Part shown: positions 29,020 through 38,635 of the stretch, piece after piece
How positions within the stretch are numbered: position 1 is the first letter of the stretch
Layout: every line of letters begins with the position of its first letter
Origin: an uncultured Bermanella sp.
Lineage (GTDB): Bacteria > Pseudomonadota > Gammaproteobacteria > Pseudomonadales > Oceanobacteraceae
Length of the DNA stretch: 64,000 nucleotides
Assembly: GCA_913058575.1 (NCBI GenBank)
Contig: CAJXRF010000005.1
Coordinates: 1 to 64,000 of the forward strand
Direction: 5' to 3'
Notes under the pieces: generated by a model
Database searches by the model: none
Told to the model about the DNA's origin: nothing
The model's input: only the letters and a program-made list of their open reading frames with translations
Program-made: the position numbers and the translations under genes

Positions 29020-29317
29020 GGTGCCTGTGGATGCTTGTGTCATTTATTCGGGTCTGCCTGTTACTGCTGGGCTGTATTTGTCTGAATTGTCAGAAAGCGG
29101 CAATCTAATTGTCAGTGTTTTACACTCATTAATTGATTTTACCTAGAGTTTGAATTGTAACATGGTGAGTCTTAGAGGTGGATTGTTAACTCTGTACAGT
29201 AATAGTTTGAATGGGGCGAGGTTTATCAATATTGGGCTAAGACGTAGAACCGGCGTTCTAAGGGCTGAGGTGAGGTTAGTCTATAATCTATGGGTACCGC
29301 TTAAGTAGGTTGCAGCG

Positions 29318-30046
29318 ATGCTTATTTTAAAGCCTTTTTGCTTAATCTGTCTGTTTTCAGCCAGTTATTTTTTGAGTGCTGAAACTCTGAAATTAGGTGT
29401 GGGACAAGATCTTCCGCCCTATGTATTAAGGGACAGTAACAGTGGTATTGAATTAGACATTGCAAGAGAAGCCTTGTTAATTAAGGGGCATAAAATTACC
29501 CCTGTGTATTTGCCGTTTGGTAGAGTGATGCTGGCCTTAGAAAATGGCGATGTAGATGCAGCACTGACGGTGAATGAAGACTCTGGCATTGCAGGCATTC
29601 ACTACTCCAATGCTCATATTACTTACCAGAATGTTGCCATTGCCTTGAAACAGCAAGGGTTCAAGATTAATAGCATTTCCTCCCTTACAGACTATTCAGT
29701 TTTAGCCTTCCAATACGCATCACTTTATTTGGGGAGTGAGTTTGAAACGATGGCTAACCAGAACCCTAAGTATTCAGAAAAAGGACAGCAAAATATACAG
29801 GTTTCAATGCTTTATTTAAAACGCGTTCAGGTGGTGATAATGGATTTAGCCATTTTCAAGTATTTTAAGAAATTAGAATCCCGAGTTAATACGGGTGCAG
29901 CGATTGATGTGTTTAAAATTTTCCCCCCCACGCCCTACAAGGTTGGCTTTCGGAATGTTAAGTTTAAAAAGGACTTTGATATAGGTTTGTCTGATCTGAA
30001 AAAGAGTGGTCGTTATGATGAAATTATTAAAAAATATGTAGATTGA
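29318..30046 (+). CDS. Periplasmic solute-binding protein, family 3-like
   Basis: 242 residues with a signal peptide (MLILKPFCLICLFSASYFLSA, cut before ETLKLGV). The mature part reads LKLGVGQDLPPYVLRDSNSGIELDI, then LPFGRVMLALENGDVDAAL, and ends DLKKSGRYDEIIKKY, the standard plan of type 3 extracellular solute-binding proteins. No permease or ATPase gene is near it, so it may act as a stand-alone sensor or scavenging protein rather than in transport. AGGTTG precedes ATG 29318. The divergent region to dusA (about 270 nt) shows no clear operator. Confidence 0.83.
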   Translation: MLILKPFCLICLFSASYFLSAETLKLGVGQDLPPYVLRDSNSGIELDIAREALLIKGHKITPVYLPFGRVMLALENGDVDAALTVNEDSGIAGIHYSNAHITYQNVAIALKQQGFKINSISSLTDYSVLAFQYASLYLGSEFETMANQNPKYSEKGQQNIQVSMLYLKRVQVVIMDLAIFKYFKKLESRVNTGAAIDVFKIFPPTPYKVGFRNVKFKKDFDIGLSDLKKSGRYDEIIKKYVD

Positions 30047-30307
30047 AAAATACTTTGTTAGTCTGTTTAAGTCTGCATTTAGAATCTAGATTTACATCAC
30101 TGCATTTGAAATGAAAAACAATGCACATATTCTGGGGATAACTTGGTGGAAAAGAATCTTAAGGCCTTTAAATACAGTGAATGCTTTAAAATGAGTGAAT
30201 ATTGCTCAGAATTTATGGAAGCGTATTAATTTATTGAATTTCATTTCTTGGCAATAAATTATTTCTTTTTTAAATATTTTTTATTATAAGTGTCATTGAT
30301 AGAAAAT

Positions 30308-31942
30308 TTATTCGGTCGTACTGAGATTAGTATTGTTAGGGGATGTGGATATCTCAATGGAGAAATGTGTGCCCATGTGAGAATCTAACAGAGATATTTT
30401 CCCGTCAAGAATTTGCGTGATAATATTATAAACAAGATGTAATCCTATGCCTGCCTGCCCTTTAATTCTACCTGTCGTGACAAAGGGTTCAAATATGACA
30501 TCTTTAATCTCTTCTGCTATGCCAACGCCTTCATCTCGGTAATCGATGTAAAGTTTTTCTTCGCCTTCAATCACACTAATGTAAATGTTGCCCGATTCAT
30601 GAGGGAAACCATGTTCGAGGCTATTGCGAACAAGTTGTTCTATGACTGTTTTTAAAGAATCAGAATACGAATTAATTTCAATGTCTTGAGCGTAGAGTAA
30701 AACTAAGTTAACGGATTGTTCATTAAGGGCGCCACTCAGATCCTGCTCAATTTCTTTGACTAAGTTGACCAAACTAAAACGGCTAGTGGATTGACCTTGA
30801 GTATTTACGGCTAGCTGTTTAAAGCTAGATACTAGGGATTTAGATTTAGACAAATTACTATCCATTAACACAACGGTTTCTGCTATCGATTTAAGACAAT
30901 TGTCAAAAGAAGTTCGAGTCATGGATCCCCCTTCTACTTGGCTTGTGATGTCTTCTATTATTTCATTTAAAAGGCTCTGGGCCGTAATGCAAACGCCTAG
31001 GGGAGTGTTAAGTTCATGTGCTACCCCAGCCACGAGCTGACCCAGTGCGAGCATTTTTTCACTTTCCACTAATTTCGATTGGGTGTCTTTTAGTTGATCC
31101 ATGGCTTGTACTAGATTTTCAGTACGCTTTGAAACTCTATTTTCTAAATCGTGATTGGTTAATGCGAGTTTTTTATTGGCGACCTCTAATTGTTGGTTGC
31201 TATTTACCAGTTCAGAATTGGCAATAATAAGTTCAGCTTGTATTTTTTCAATGGTAGAGGTGGCGTCCAATTGGTTAACCCTAAGGGTGTTAATGGCATT
31301 TGATACTTTTGCTATTTCATCTTTGCTGTCTTTTTTTCTGTCCAGTGTGAGAGGGGTTCGAATATCTAGGCCATTAGCCCAGCTAGCCATTTTATGCAGA
31401 TGCTTGGTAACCAGATTATTGACCAATATCAAAATAAAAAATGAGACGATTAAGGTTTTGACAAATTGTGTAACTAAAATTAGCGTGCCTTTATCTAGTA
31501 AGTTAGAGTAAATGTATTGTTGATCTACAATAATAATTAGCTCTCCCATCTTGTAAGGGGTGCTGTTATCTACGTCTTGAAATTCTAGAGGGTATTTGTA
31601 TTGCTGGGTGAGGGTGCTAGCGCCTCTATTACCCATCTCTTGTTTCTGGTCTTTTGATTGTATGCCAGCATAGATAACATTTGGAAAGCTGAGTATGCCA
31701 TGTAACTGCAGCTCTATGGTTTCTGAATTGTAGTGCCAAAGCCCATAACCTAAAGCATCCACATAGCCTTTATTAAGCTGCTCTAAATTTTTTGATTGGG
31801 CATTAAGCTGCTCAAGGTAATCTGTGTAAAGCACAACCGAGGAAGTGATAATGGTGATTAAGAAACTAATGACTAAAATGTTTATCAGTAGCTTTTTGGC
31901 GATACTGCTTTCAATTTGATTTGTGAAATAGTGAAAATTCAC
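30308..31942 (-). CDS. Membrane sensor histidine kinase
   Basis: 544 residues. Helix 1 (about 18-38) and helix 2 (about 158-178) bracket a periplasmic sensor domain. A HAMP-like segment and a coiled coil (about 215-290, QLEVANKKLALTNHDLENRV) follow. The phospho-acceptor is His309 in GVAHELNTPLG. The N box has Asn440 in EQLVRNSLEHGF, then DEGVGI and GQAGIGLHLVYN. The ATP-binding domain is complete. The start is GTG 31942 with AGGG 9 nt upstream. There is no receiver domain and no response-regulator gene nearby, so the partner is unknown. Confidence 0.9.
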   Translation of the reverse strand: MNFHYFTNQIESSIAKKLLINILVISFLITIITSSVVLYTDYLEQLNAQSKNLEQLNKGYVDALGYGLWHYNSETIELQLHGILSFPNVIYAGIQSKDQKQEMGNRGASTLTQQYKYPLEFQDVDNSTPYKMGELIIIVDQQYIYSNLLDKGTLILVTQFVKTLIVSFFILILVNNLVTKHLHKMASWANGLDIRTPLTLDRKKDSKDEIAKVSNAINTLRVNQLDATSTIEKIQAELIIANSELVNSNQQLEVANKKLALTNHDLENRVSKRTENLVQAMDQLKDTQSKLVESEKMLALGQLVAGVAHELNTPLGVCITAQSLLNEIIEDITSQVEGGSMTRTSFDNCLKSIAETVVLMDSNLSKSKSLVSSFKQLAVNTQGQSTSRFSLVNLVKEIEQDLSGALNEQSVNLVLLYAQDIEINSYSDSLKTVIEQLVRNSLEHGFPHESGNIYISVIEGEEKLYIDYRDEGVGIAEEIKDVIFEPFVTTGRIKGQAGIGLHLVYNIITQILDGKISLLDSHMGTHFSIEISTSPNNTNLSTTE

Positions 31943-32036
31943 GATTAAGTCCCTAGATGAAAACCATCCGTATTCACTCTAAAGCCTAGGAAACTTACCC
32001 GTGAACGCAATTTTTTGCAAGGATGATTTAGAACGG

Positions 32037-32555
32037 CTATAACTGCCAAGAGTAGATAAGTGCAGATATCCCCGGTGCCATGTAATTGTAGGAAACAGCC
32101 GAACGCCCAAGCTTAAACGTAAGGCCTGCAATAGGAATGGGTAATACTTTCTTTCCTTTACTAAGACTGGCCATTTGCATGATAAGGGCCGGGCGGTAGC
32201 CGTAAGTGATGTTCATGCCGGTTTCTAGGCTTACCGTGTCATTAAAACGGTATCTAAGTACGCCAATTAAACAATGGGTTTGTTCATAAAAGCTATTTTT
32301 AAAAGTGCAGGCCCCCACCGCGTAAGTAGAAGTGCTGTACATATAGCCTATGAGTCGACTGGCTTCGGGCCCTCCTTGATTAAGCGGGCGCATTCGTTTG
32401 TAGTTATTGCCCTGTGCATTGTAATCTTTGTAATTCTTATAACCATAATGGTCACTGTACAGGCCTAGCAGAATGGTGTGTTCGGCGTATGAGGCTTCGT
32501 TTGTTAAAATGATCAACACTAATACTAAGTATTTCATTCGCCAGTTAAACTTCAT
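32037..32555 (-). CDS. Small exported protein, predicted outer-membrane barrel
   Basis: Up to 172 residues with a signal peptide (MKYLVLVLIILTNEASYA, cut before EHTILL). The mature part has strand-like segments: TILLGLYSDHYGY, ASRLIGYMYSTSTYAVGACTFKNSFYEQTHCLIGVL, and SAVSYNYMAPGIS. TFKNSF resembles motifs in small eight-stranded barrels, but I cannot name the family. Two cysteines (in GACTF and THCLI) could pair. ATG 32555 and ATG 32537 are both possible. It lies upstream of the histidine kinase on the same strand with about 95 nt between. Confidence 0.65.
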   Translation of the reverse strand: MKFNWRMKYLVLVLIILTNEASYAEHTILLGLYSDHYGYKNYKDYNAQGNNYKRMRPLNQGGPEASRLIGYMYSTSTYAVGACTFKNSFYEQTHCLIGVLRYRFNDTVSLETGMNITYGYRPALIMQMASLSKGKKVLPIPIAGLTFKLGRSAVSYNYMAPGISALIYSWQL

Positions 32556-32693
32556 AATTGACCGGAGTATGTATATTTATTCTAGAATAGAAATGCTTAA
32601 TTGACCTGTTTTACATTTTGATTTTTTCGGATGTTAATGCAATAGGTGCTTGGCTCTAGCGTATATTTTAGATAAATCAATGGGGGGTATTTA

Positions 32694-33173
32694 ATGGAAG
32701 AAAATGTTGAGCAATTAATTAGGCAGCTGAATTTAGAGGAGCACATTGAAGGGGGCTATTATAAAAGAAGCTACTGCGCTAACGCTTCTATAATTGAAAG
32801 CTCTGACCAGGCGCTTGCCTCAAGTATTTATTACTTGTTAACAAATAATAATAGAGTGGGTCATTTTCATAAAAATAAGTCAGACATTTTACATTTTCAT
32901 CATGGCATTGGGGTGATTCGGTACTATTTAGTGACTGAGCAAGGGCATCTTACAGTGGTTGAAATGGGCAGTAACCTTAATAAAGGTCAGCAATTGCAGT
33001 TAATAGTGCCAGGAGGCATCTGGAAAGCCAGTGAGCTAATTGAAGGGAGTATGGGGCTTATCAGTGAGGTGGTGATTCCTGAATTTCGCTTTGAAGACAT
33101 GGTGTTGGCTAAAGTTAATGATATGGCTTCATGGAATGTGGATAAAGAAGCCTTAAAGCACCTTGTAAAATGA
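32694..33173 (+). CDS. DUF985 cupin-fold protein
   Basis: 159 residues. LIRQLNLEEHIEGGYYKRSY is the family start, followed by SSIYYLLTNNNRVGHFHKNKSDILHFH with the metal-binding type histidines, and a C-terminal LIVPGGIWKAS. DUF985 proteins adopt a cupin barrel; their reaction is not established. GGGGG lies 7 nt before ATG 32694. The next gene begins 87 nt later on the same strand and may or may not be cotranscribed. Confidence 0.85.
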   Translation: MEENVEQLIRQLNLEEHIEGGYYKRSYCANASIIESSDQALASSIYYLLTNNNRVGHFHKNKSDILHFHHGIGVIRYYLVTEQGHLTVVEMGSNLNKGQQLQLIVPGGIWKASELIEGSMGLISEVVIPEFRFEDMVLAKVNDMASWNVDKEALKHLVK

Positions 33174-33260
33174 ACCCCCTAAATTGAAAATCATGGAACC
33201 TATCTTTGTAAGTCTTATCTACAGGTACACAATATATTAATAATAAAAGCAGGATGGACT

Positions 33261-34445
33261 ATGAATCAGTTAAAGCGTGGTGTCTTAGGAGGTTTGTGCA
33301 TGTTGAGCGCCTTGGCGTGGGCCGATGAGCCAACACAGCATAAGGTTATCCCTATAGTGGCGCATTTAGAGGGGGTGGGCAGCGTAGCAGGTGTCGGTTT
33401 ACAAAGCGAAAAGGTGGGTGAGGCGGACTATAAAACAACCGCTGGGCTCGTCATTGGAGACATTGAAGGAGGGGCTTTTAATATTAGTGATATTTCTGCA
33501 TTTAAAGGAAAACTGTCGTTTTCTACCTTTGCAGTCACCAATGCTGAAGTAGAGACCCAATACAGCAGAGGCACGGAGATAGGCACACAATACCAGCAAG
33601 AATTAAGTGGTGTGGGTCAATTTGCGAACTTAAAAACGCATTTTAACCAGCAGCAATACTGGTATGCCAATTTAGGCATGACATTAGTGTCTTTTGGTGA
33701 TTATTCCACTTCCAGTGGAGAAGTGATTGGCCTAAATGATGAAGGGCTGCATGATGTGTTTTCAACGTTAGTGTCCATAGGGGTTGCCACTGATGAACGT
33801 GATTCTTTTGGTGATGAATCAGGTCTATTGGCGTCAGTAGAGCTTGCTGGGTTCTTGTTTAGACCAGGGCAAAGTGATCAAGGACAGCTGAATTATGCAT
33901 CAAGTTATACGTGGGCATTTGAGGGACAAAACACAGTAACAGCCTACGCCAGAGGCAGTCATGGTTTTGTGTTGGCTAAAAAATCGGATTATGACGAAGT
34001 AGATGAAGTCTTAGCGGAGTTAAATGGCCAATGTCCAACGTTAGGCACAGAGGTTGCGCAAAATAATTGCTCAGTGCTTGAACTAGAATTAGCTCAATAT
34101 ATTGTTGATTCTAATAATAAAGGGAATGCTCAGGCCCTTGGCGGGGCTTACGGTTTAAGAAGCTATAATGAGCAGTACGTGAAGGCGGCCAATACTTTTT
34201 TACAGGGAATCGAGGGAACAATAAGTCTGCCGTTATCGGTAGGAGAGGGGAATCGCTTAGAGCTCATTTCGTTTATGGAAAGTGCGCAAGCCAGCGATCG
34301 CTTAGCGGAATTGTTTGATGATTCACTTTACAGCGTAGGGGTTGGAGCGCGTCTGAATGTTAAAGATACGCCCATTCGTTTAGAGGTGGCGCGGGGCAGT
34401 GATGACACAGAGGCTTGGTTTTTTACGGCCGGTAAAAAGTGGTAA
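33261..34445 (+). CDS. Omp85/BamA-like outer-membrane barrel without POTRA domains
   Basis: 394 residues with a signal peptide (MNQLKRGVLGGLCMLSALAWA). The last about 100 residues resemble the bacterial surface antigen (D15) domain: LRSY at 299-302 sits where Omp85 proteins have the VRGY loop motif, followed by strand-turn-strand segments ending LYSVGVGARLNV, PIRLEVARGSD and a terminal aromatic Trp394. There is no room for POTRA domains. Patatin-linked or TamA-like proteins are the nearest comparison, but the match is moderate. Role unknown. AGGA precedes the start; it is convergent with the EAL gene. Confidence 0.65.
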   Translation: MNQLKRGVLGGLCMLSALAWADEPTQHKVIPIVAHLEGVGSVAGVGLQSEKVGEADYKTTAGLVIGDIEGGAFNISDISAFKGKLSFSTFAVTNAEVETQYSRGTEIGTQYQQELSGVGQFANLKTHFNQQQYWYANLGMTLVSFGDYSTSSGEVIGLNDEGLHDVFSTLVSIGVATDERDSFGDESGLLASVELAGFLFRPGQSDQGQLNYASSYTWAFEGQNTVTAYARGSHGFVLAKKSDYDEVDEVLAELNGQCPTLGTEVAQNNCSVLELELAQYIVDSNNKGNAQALGGAYGLRSYNEQYVKAANTFLQGIEGTISLPLSVGEGNRLELISFMESAQASDRLAELFDDSLYSVGVGARLNVKDTPIRLEVARGSDDTEAWFFTAGKKW

Positions 34446-34453
34446 GAGATCTT

Positions 34454-37024
34454 TTACATCGCGCTATTTTCTTTAAATAATTTATTAAAGAGTGGGGCAG
34501 AAAGTGGGCGGCTGAAATGATAACCTTGGCAAATATCACAGCCCATTTTCTCAAGTAAATCTTTGGTGTGTTCTGACTCAACCCCTTCTGCCACCACCTT
34601 TAGGCCTAAGTTATGGGCCATTTGAATGGCGGTTTGTACCAGTACTTGGTTTTCTTTATCACTTTCCAAATTGAGAATAAACGCTTTATCAATTTTCAAT
34701 TCACTGGCGGGTAATTTTTTAAGGTAAGCCAAATTACTGTAGCCAGTGCCAAAGTCATCAATCGCAATATGAAACCCCATTCCACTTAGGCTCCATAGGT
34801 TTTTAAGGGCGTGGTGAGTGTCGGTCATCATTTGCGACTCGGTAATTTCAAGCACCATGTTTTTAGCTAAGTTTAAATTCTCTTTTAGTATAATGTTTAC
34901 TCCTGCAATGAACTTGTTGTCTTGTAAATTAAGGGCGCTAATGTTGACTGAAAGCAGGAAGTCGGGGTTGGTTTTTATCCATTCTTTAAGTTGCAATATG
35001 CTGGTTTTCAACACCCACAAACTTAATGCTTGAATGACACCTGTTTTTTCTGCTACGCGAATAAATTCATCAGGCATCAGTAATCCATGTTCTTCATGGG
35101 GCCAGCGTATTAAAGCTTCCGCACCTATGTATTTGCCATCTTTTGTGTTGACTAGGGGTTGATAATGCAAAGAAAGGGCGTTCTGACCAATGGCACGTTT
35201 TAATTCGCTCATTAAGTTGAGCCTGCGCTCATTGTACGGATTGTCATTGGAGTGATACTGAACGATTTTCCTGCCAGTTTTTTGCGCACTGTCTAGAGCA
35301 ATACTGGCGTGTCGAATGAGTTCATCTGCATGGTCACCATTTTCAGGGTAATTTGCATAAGCGCAATGTACATATGGATCTATCTCCATGTCGTCAATGA
35401 CCAGTGGACGGTTAATGGTGCTCAAAAGATGCTCCAGTTGAGTGCTAAATAGCCCTTTTTCAGGGTTACTAATGAGAAAAGCATGGGTGCTGGTACCCAA
35501 GGTGGCAACATAAAAGTTTTCTTTCATTTCAATGATTTCGATGTTTTTCATGGCTTGCACTTCACTATTTAAACGCATACCAAATGTCTCTAGGGTTTCG
35601 TTGCTCATGTTTCTGCCCAATGTTTTATCTATTTCCTGTAAGCGAGACAAGCGCAAAAGTACCAGTGTACTTTCGTAAGGTGTTTTCTTAAAAAAAAGGT
35701 TTAACCATTGTTCTAAGAAGCTGCGATCGGGTAGGCCTGTGACTTTGTTATGAGTGGTTTTATAAATGATGTCTCGGTGTAATTTAGATATTTCTTCATT
35801 TCCTTGAATGCTGAGTTGCTGTGCCTGTATTCGAGTTTCTTTTTCCATGTGAATTCTTCGTGCTAATGCGGTGGCAAAAATTAGTAGCTCTAATGCCGAG
35901 CCAATTTGAATGGCACTGTTGCTTATTTGGTTAAAGGGTATAAAACCAAGCTTCGCTGCGATAAAAATGCTAACGCCAGTAAATAGGCAAAGCCAAGCGA
36001 TAATATAAAATTTGCCTTCAGTATTTTTTTTAACATTAAAAATACCAATAAAAAAGCAAGCAGGAATGATAATTAGAGACGTGTATATCGTGACGGCAAG
36101 AGCGGATTGAAAGCTTAGAATTGTGCACGCTAATAACGTTATTACTGGAATCGTGATAAAGGCGCCCAGTACATTACATGACCAAGTGAACGGTTTTACT
36201 TTTAAAAACATAAGATTAAAAAAAGCAGTTAAGGCAATTGTGGTGTTGGCTAGAAAGACTTGTGACCAATTATGCAAAAATGGTGAAAATGGGTATAGGT
36301 ATTCAAATAATATAGCGTGTTGCGTGGTGATGAGTAAAGCGAAGCTGCTGGCATAAAAAGCGTAAATCAAATAGATCTTTTCGCGAATAAAAATGAAAAC
36401 CAAAAAATTAAAAGCTGCGCAACTTAATATTAACCCTAGATAAAAAAAGTTAATGCTGGATTGTAGGCGGTAGTGTTTTTGAAAGCCGTTGTTAGACCAT
36501 AAAATCAACTCTGTTTGAACGGGGGCATTACTTTGAATCTTAATTAACCATGTTTTTACACTTTCGCCATTTACAGTAATGGCATTTACAAAGTTAGGGT
36601 GTGAGAAATTTCGTGACGAGAATTTTAAACTGTCTCCAGATGCCATGATAGGGGTAACTCGATGACCATCTATTACTTGGTATAGGTTTACGTAGTCTAA
36701 AAGAGGGTAATTAATGTCCAGTAATCGTTGTATGGGTTGTTTGGTTGAATTTTGAAGTGTGAGTCTTACCCAAACCGTAGATTGCGTGTAGCCTAGGTTA
36801 ATAGAGTTTTGCTGCTTTTTTAGCCACTTGTCTGGAGGGGCCCTTAAGGCGCTTTCAGGGTCATATTGATTGTTGCTGTCTATGAATAGTTCAAAATCGT
36901 TAATAATCTGCTTTTCTTGGGTGCTAATTTCTATCCCTAAGCAGCAATGGCTGACCAATATCAAAATGCTTAGTAGTAATAGAGGCATCGTGTGAAAGGC
37001 TGAATGATGGCTTTCAATAAGCAT
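34454..37024 (-). CDS. 7TMR-DISM sensor with degenerate GGDEF and intact EAL domains
   Basis: 856 residues. A signal peptide is followed by a periplasmic 7TMR-DISM extracellular domain (WLKKQQNSINLGYTQSTVWV), seven membrane helices (about 190-390), a GGDEF-like domain and an EAL domain. The GGDEF active loop is replaced by LGTSTHAF, so cyclase activity is not expected. The EAL domain keeps Glu636 in GAEALIRW, SVNISA, LEITES, IDDFGTGYS, LKIDK and VAEGVES, so it should hydrolyse c-di-GMP. ATG 37024 has only AGG close by; ATG 36988 is an alternative that still leaves the signal helix. Confidence 0.93.
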   Translation of the reverse strand: MLIESHHSAFHTMPLLLLSILILVSHCCLGIEISTQEKQIINDFELFIDSNNQYDPESALRAPPDKWLKKQQNSINLGYTQSTVWVRLTLQNSTKQPIQRLLDINYPLLDYVNLYQVIDGHRVTPIMASGDSLKFSSRNFSHPNFVNAITVNGESVKTWLIKIQSNAPVQTELILWSNNGFQKHYRLQSSINFFYLGLILSCAAFNFLVFIFIREKIYLIYAFYASSFALLITTQHAILFEYLYPFSPFLHNWSQVFLANTTIALTAFFNLMFLKVKPFTWSCNVLGAFITIPVITLLACTILSFQSALAVTIYTSLIIIPACFFIGIFNVKKNTEGKFYIIAWLCLFTGVSIFIAAKLGFIPFNQISNSAIQIGSALELLIFATALARRIHMEKETRIQAQQLSIQGNEEISKLHRDIIYKTTHNKVTGLPDRSFLEQWLNLFFKKTPYESTLVLLRLSRLQEIDKTLGRNMSNETLETFGMRLNSEVQAMKNIEIIEMKENFYVATLGTSTHAFLISNPEKGLFSTQLEHLLSTINRPLVIDDMEIDPYVHCAYANYPENGDHADELIRHASIALDSAQKTGRKIVQYHSNDNPYNERRLNLMSELKRAIGQNALSLHYQPLVNTKDGKYIGAEALIRWPHEEHGLLMPDEFIRVAEKTGVIQALSLWVLKTSILQLKEWIKTNPDFLLSVNISALNLQDNKFIAGVNIILKENLNLAKNMVLEITESQMMTDTHHALKNLWSLSGMGFHIAIDDFGTGYSNLAYLKKLPASELKIDKAFILNLESDKENQVLVQTAIQMAHNLGLKVVAEGVESEHTKDLLEKMGCDICQGYHFSRPLSAPLFNKLFKENSAM

Positions 37025-37108
37025 AGCCTAGTTGAAAATATTGGCCAAAAAGGTCGATAGGGCCTATTATCCGCATTTTCCCGTTTTATCTTATTTTCAG
37101 GAAGTTCC

Positions 37109-38617
37109 ATGACTGTACGCACCCGAGTAGCTCCTTCTCCAACAGGTGATCCTCATGTAGGCACAGCGTTTATCGCTTTGTTCAATTTGGCGTTTGCTCG
37201 CCAACACGGTGGTCAGTTCATTTTACGTATAGAAGACACCGATCAGGCTCGCAGTAATGTTGAGTCTGAAAAGGCCATATTTGATAGCTTGCGCTGGCTG
37301 GGTCTAGAGTGGGATGAAGGTCCTGATATGGGTGGCGAGAAAGGCCCTTATCGCCAAAGTGAGCGCAGTGAAATATACGCTCAGCACGTGCAATTACTGC
37401 TTGATGCAGGCCATGCTTTTAAATGCTATCGAAGTGCTGAAGAATTAGATGCTCTAAGAGCACAAAAGAAAGAAGCCGGGGGCTTTTCAGCGCTTAAGTA
37501 CAGTGATCTGGCATTGCCTCAAGATGTGGCGGCTCAGCGTGAACAGGATGGCGCTAAATATGTGGTGCGCATGCATGTTCCAGAAGAGGGTGTTTGTACG
37601 TTTAAAGACATGTTACGTGGCGATATAGACATGGATTGGGGCATGATCGATTGCCAGATTCTCATGAAGTCTGATGGCATGCCTACTTATCACCTAGCGA
37701 ATGTAGTAGACGATCATTTAATGGAGATCAGCCATGTAATTCGTGGCGAAGAATGGCTAAGTTCCGCCCCTAAACATCAGTTATTGTACAAATACTTTGG
37801 CTGGGACATGCCTGAGCTATGCCATATGCCGCTGCTTCGTAACCCAGATAAGTCTAAATTAAGTAAGCGTAAAAACCCCACTAGCATTATGTACTATCAC
37901 CGCATGGGGTTCATGCCTGAAGCAGTATTGAACTATCTTGGGCGAATGGGCTGGTCAATGCCTGATGAATCCGAGAAATTTAATCGTGACCAAATGTTTA
38001 GTAATTTTGATATTCAGCGCGTTTCTCTAGGGGGGCCTATATTTGATCAAGAAAAGCTCTCTTGGTTGAATGGGCAGTGGATTAAGGAATTAACGGAAGA
38101 AGAATTTATGCAGCGCTATGTGGATTGGGGGGTAAATAAATCTTACCTTCAGCCTGCCGTGGCCCATATTCAACCAAGGATCAGTACCTTTAGCGATGTA
38201 TTGCCTTTGGCTGGTTTCCTTTTGAGCCCGAACCCAGAAATAGAAGTTGCTTCATTCACTCATAAAACTCTAGAAAATGAACAGATAGTAAAGATTTTGC
38301 AAGTGGGCCTATGGCAACTTGAAGCCATTCGCCATTGGGATAAAGAGAATATAGAGAAGCGCCTTTTTGCTTTGGCAAATGTCATGGATGTTAAAATTCG
38401 TGATTTTCTATTCCCGTTTTTTGTAGCCATCGCCGGCACACCAGCGTCATTTTCGGTTTTAGATTCCATGGCTATTATGGGGCCGGATCTAAGTCGCGCG
38501 CGAGTAAGAAGTTCGGTTAACTTGCTAGGTGGTGTCTCTAAAAAGGCCATGAAGAAGTTAGAAAAAGAATATCGTGCCATTTCTCAGAAAATTGATTCAT
38601 TACTCGCTGGTGAATAG
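37109..38617 (+). CDS. gltX: Glutamyl-tRNA synthetase
   Basis: 502 residues. The HIGH-class motif is [14 protein letters not shown] and the KMSKS-class motif is [19 protein letters not shown] and [17 protein letters not shown] are characteristic of bacterial GluRS. The C-terminal anticodon-binding helical domain is complete. AGGAAG lies before ATG 37109. The next gene starts 18 nt after the stop with its own ribosome binding site, suggesting an operon with the GDP-mannose and KDO genes. Confidence 0.97.
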   Translation: MTVRTRVAPSPTGDPHVGTAFIALFNLAFARQHGGQFILRIEDTDQARSNVESEKAIFDSLRWLGLEWDEGPDMGGEKGPYRQSERSEIYAQHVQLLLDAGHAFKCYRSAEELDALRAQKKEAGGFSALKYSDLALPQDVAAQREQDGAKYVVRMHVPEEGVCTFKDMLRGDIDMDWGMIDCQILMKSDGMPTYHLANVVDDHLMEISHVIRGEEWLSSAPKHQLLYKYFGWDMPELCHMPLLRNPDKSKLSKRKNPTSIMYYHRMGFMPEAVLNYLGRMGWSMPDESEKFNRDQMFSNFDIQRVSLGGPIFDQEKLSWLNGQWIKELTEEEFMQRYVDWGVNKSYLQPAVAHIQPRISTFSDVLPLAGFLLSPNPEIEVASFTHKTLENEQIVKILQVGLWQLEAIRHWDKENIEKRLFALANVMDVKIRDFLFPFFVAIAGTPASFSVLDSMAIMGPDLSRARVRSSVNLLGGVSKKAMKKLEKEYRAISQKIDSLLAGE

Positions 38618-38635
38618 CTAAAGGGACCTTAGATA

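Noticed and set aside
29170..29215. CTGTACAG-containing sequence considered as a second LexA box
   Set aside because: CTGT is not followed by ACAG at 8-nt spacing, so it does not fit the consensus.
31155..31511. 118-codon frame antisense to the histidine kinase
   Set aside because: Covers the kinase linker and coiled coil; no independent evidence of coding.
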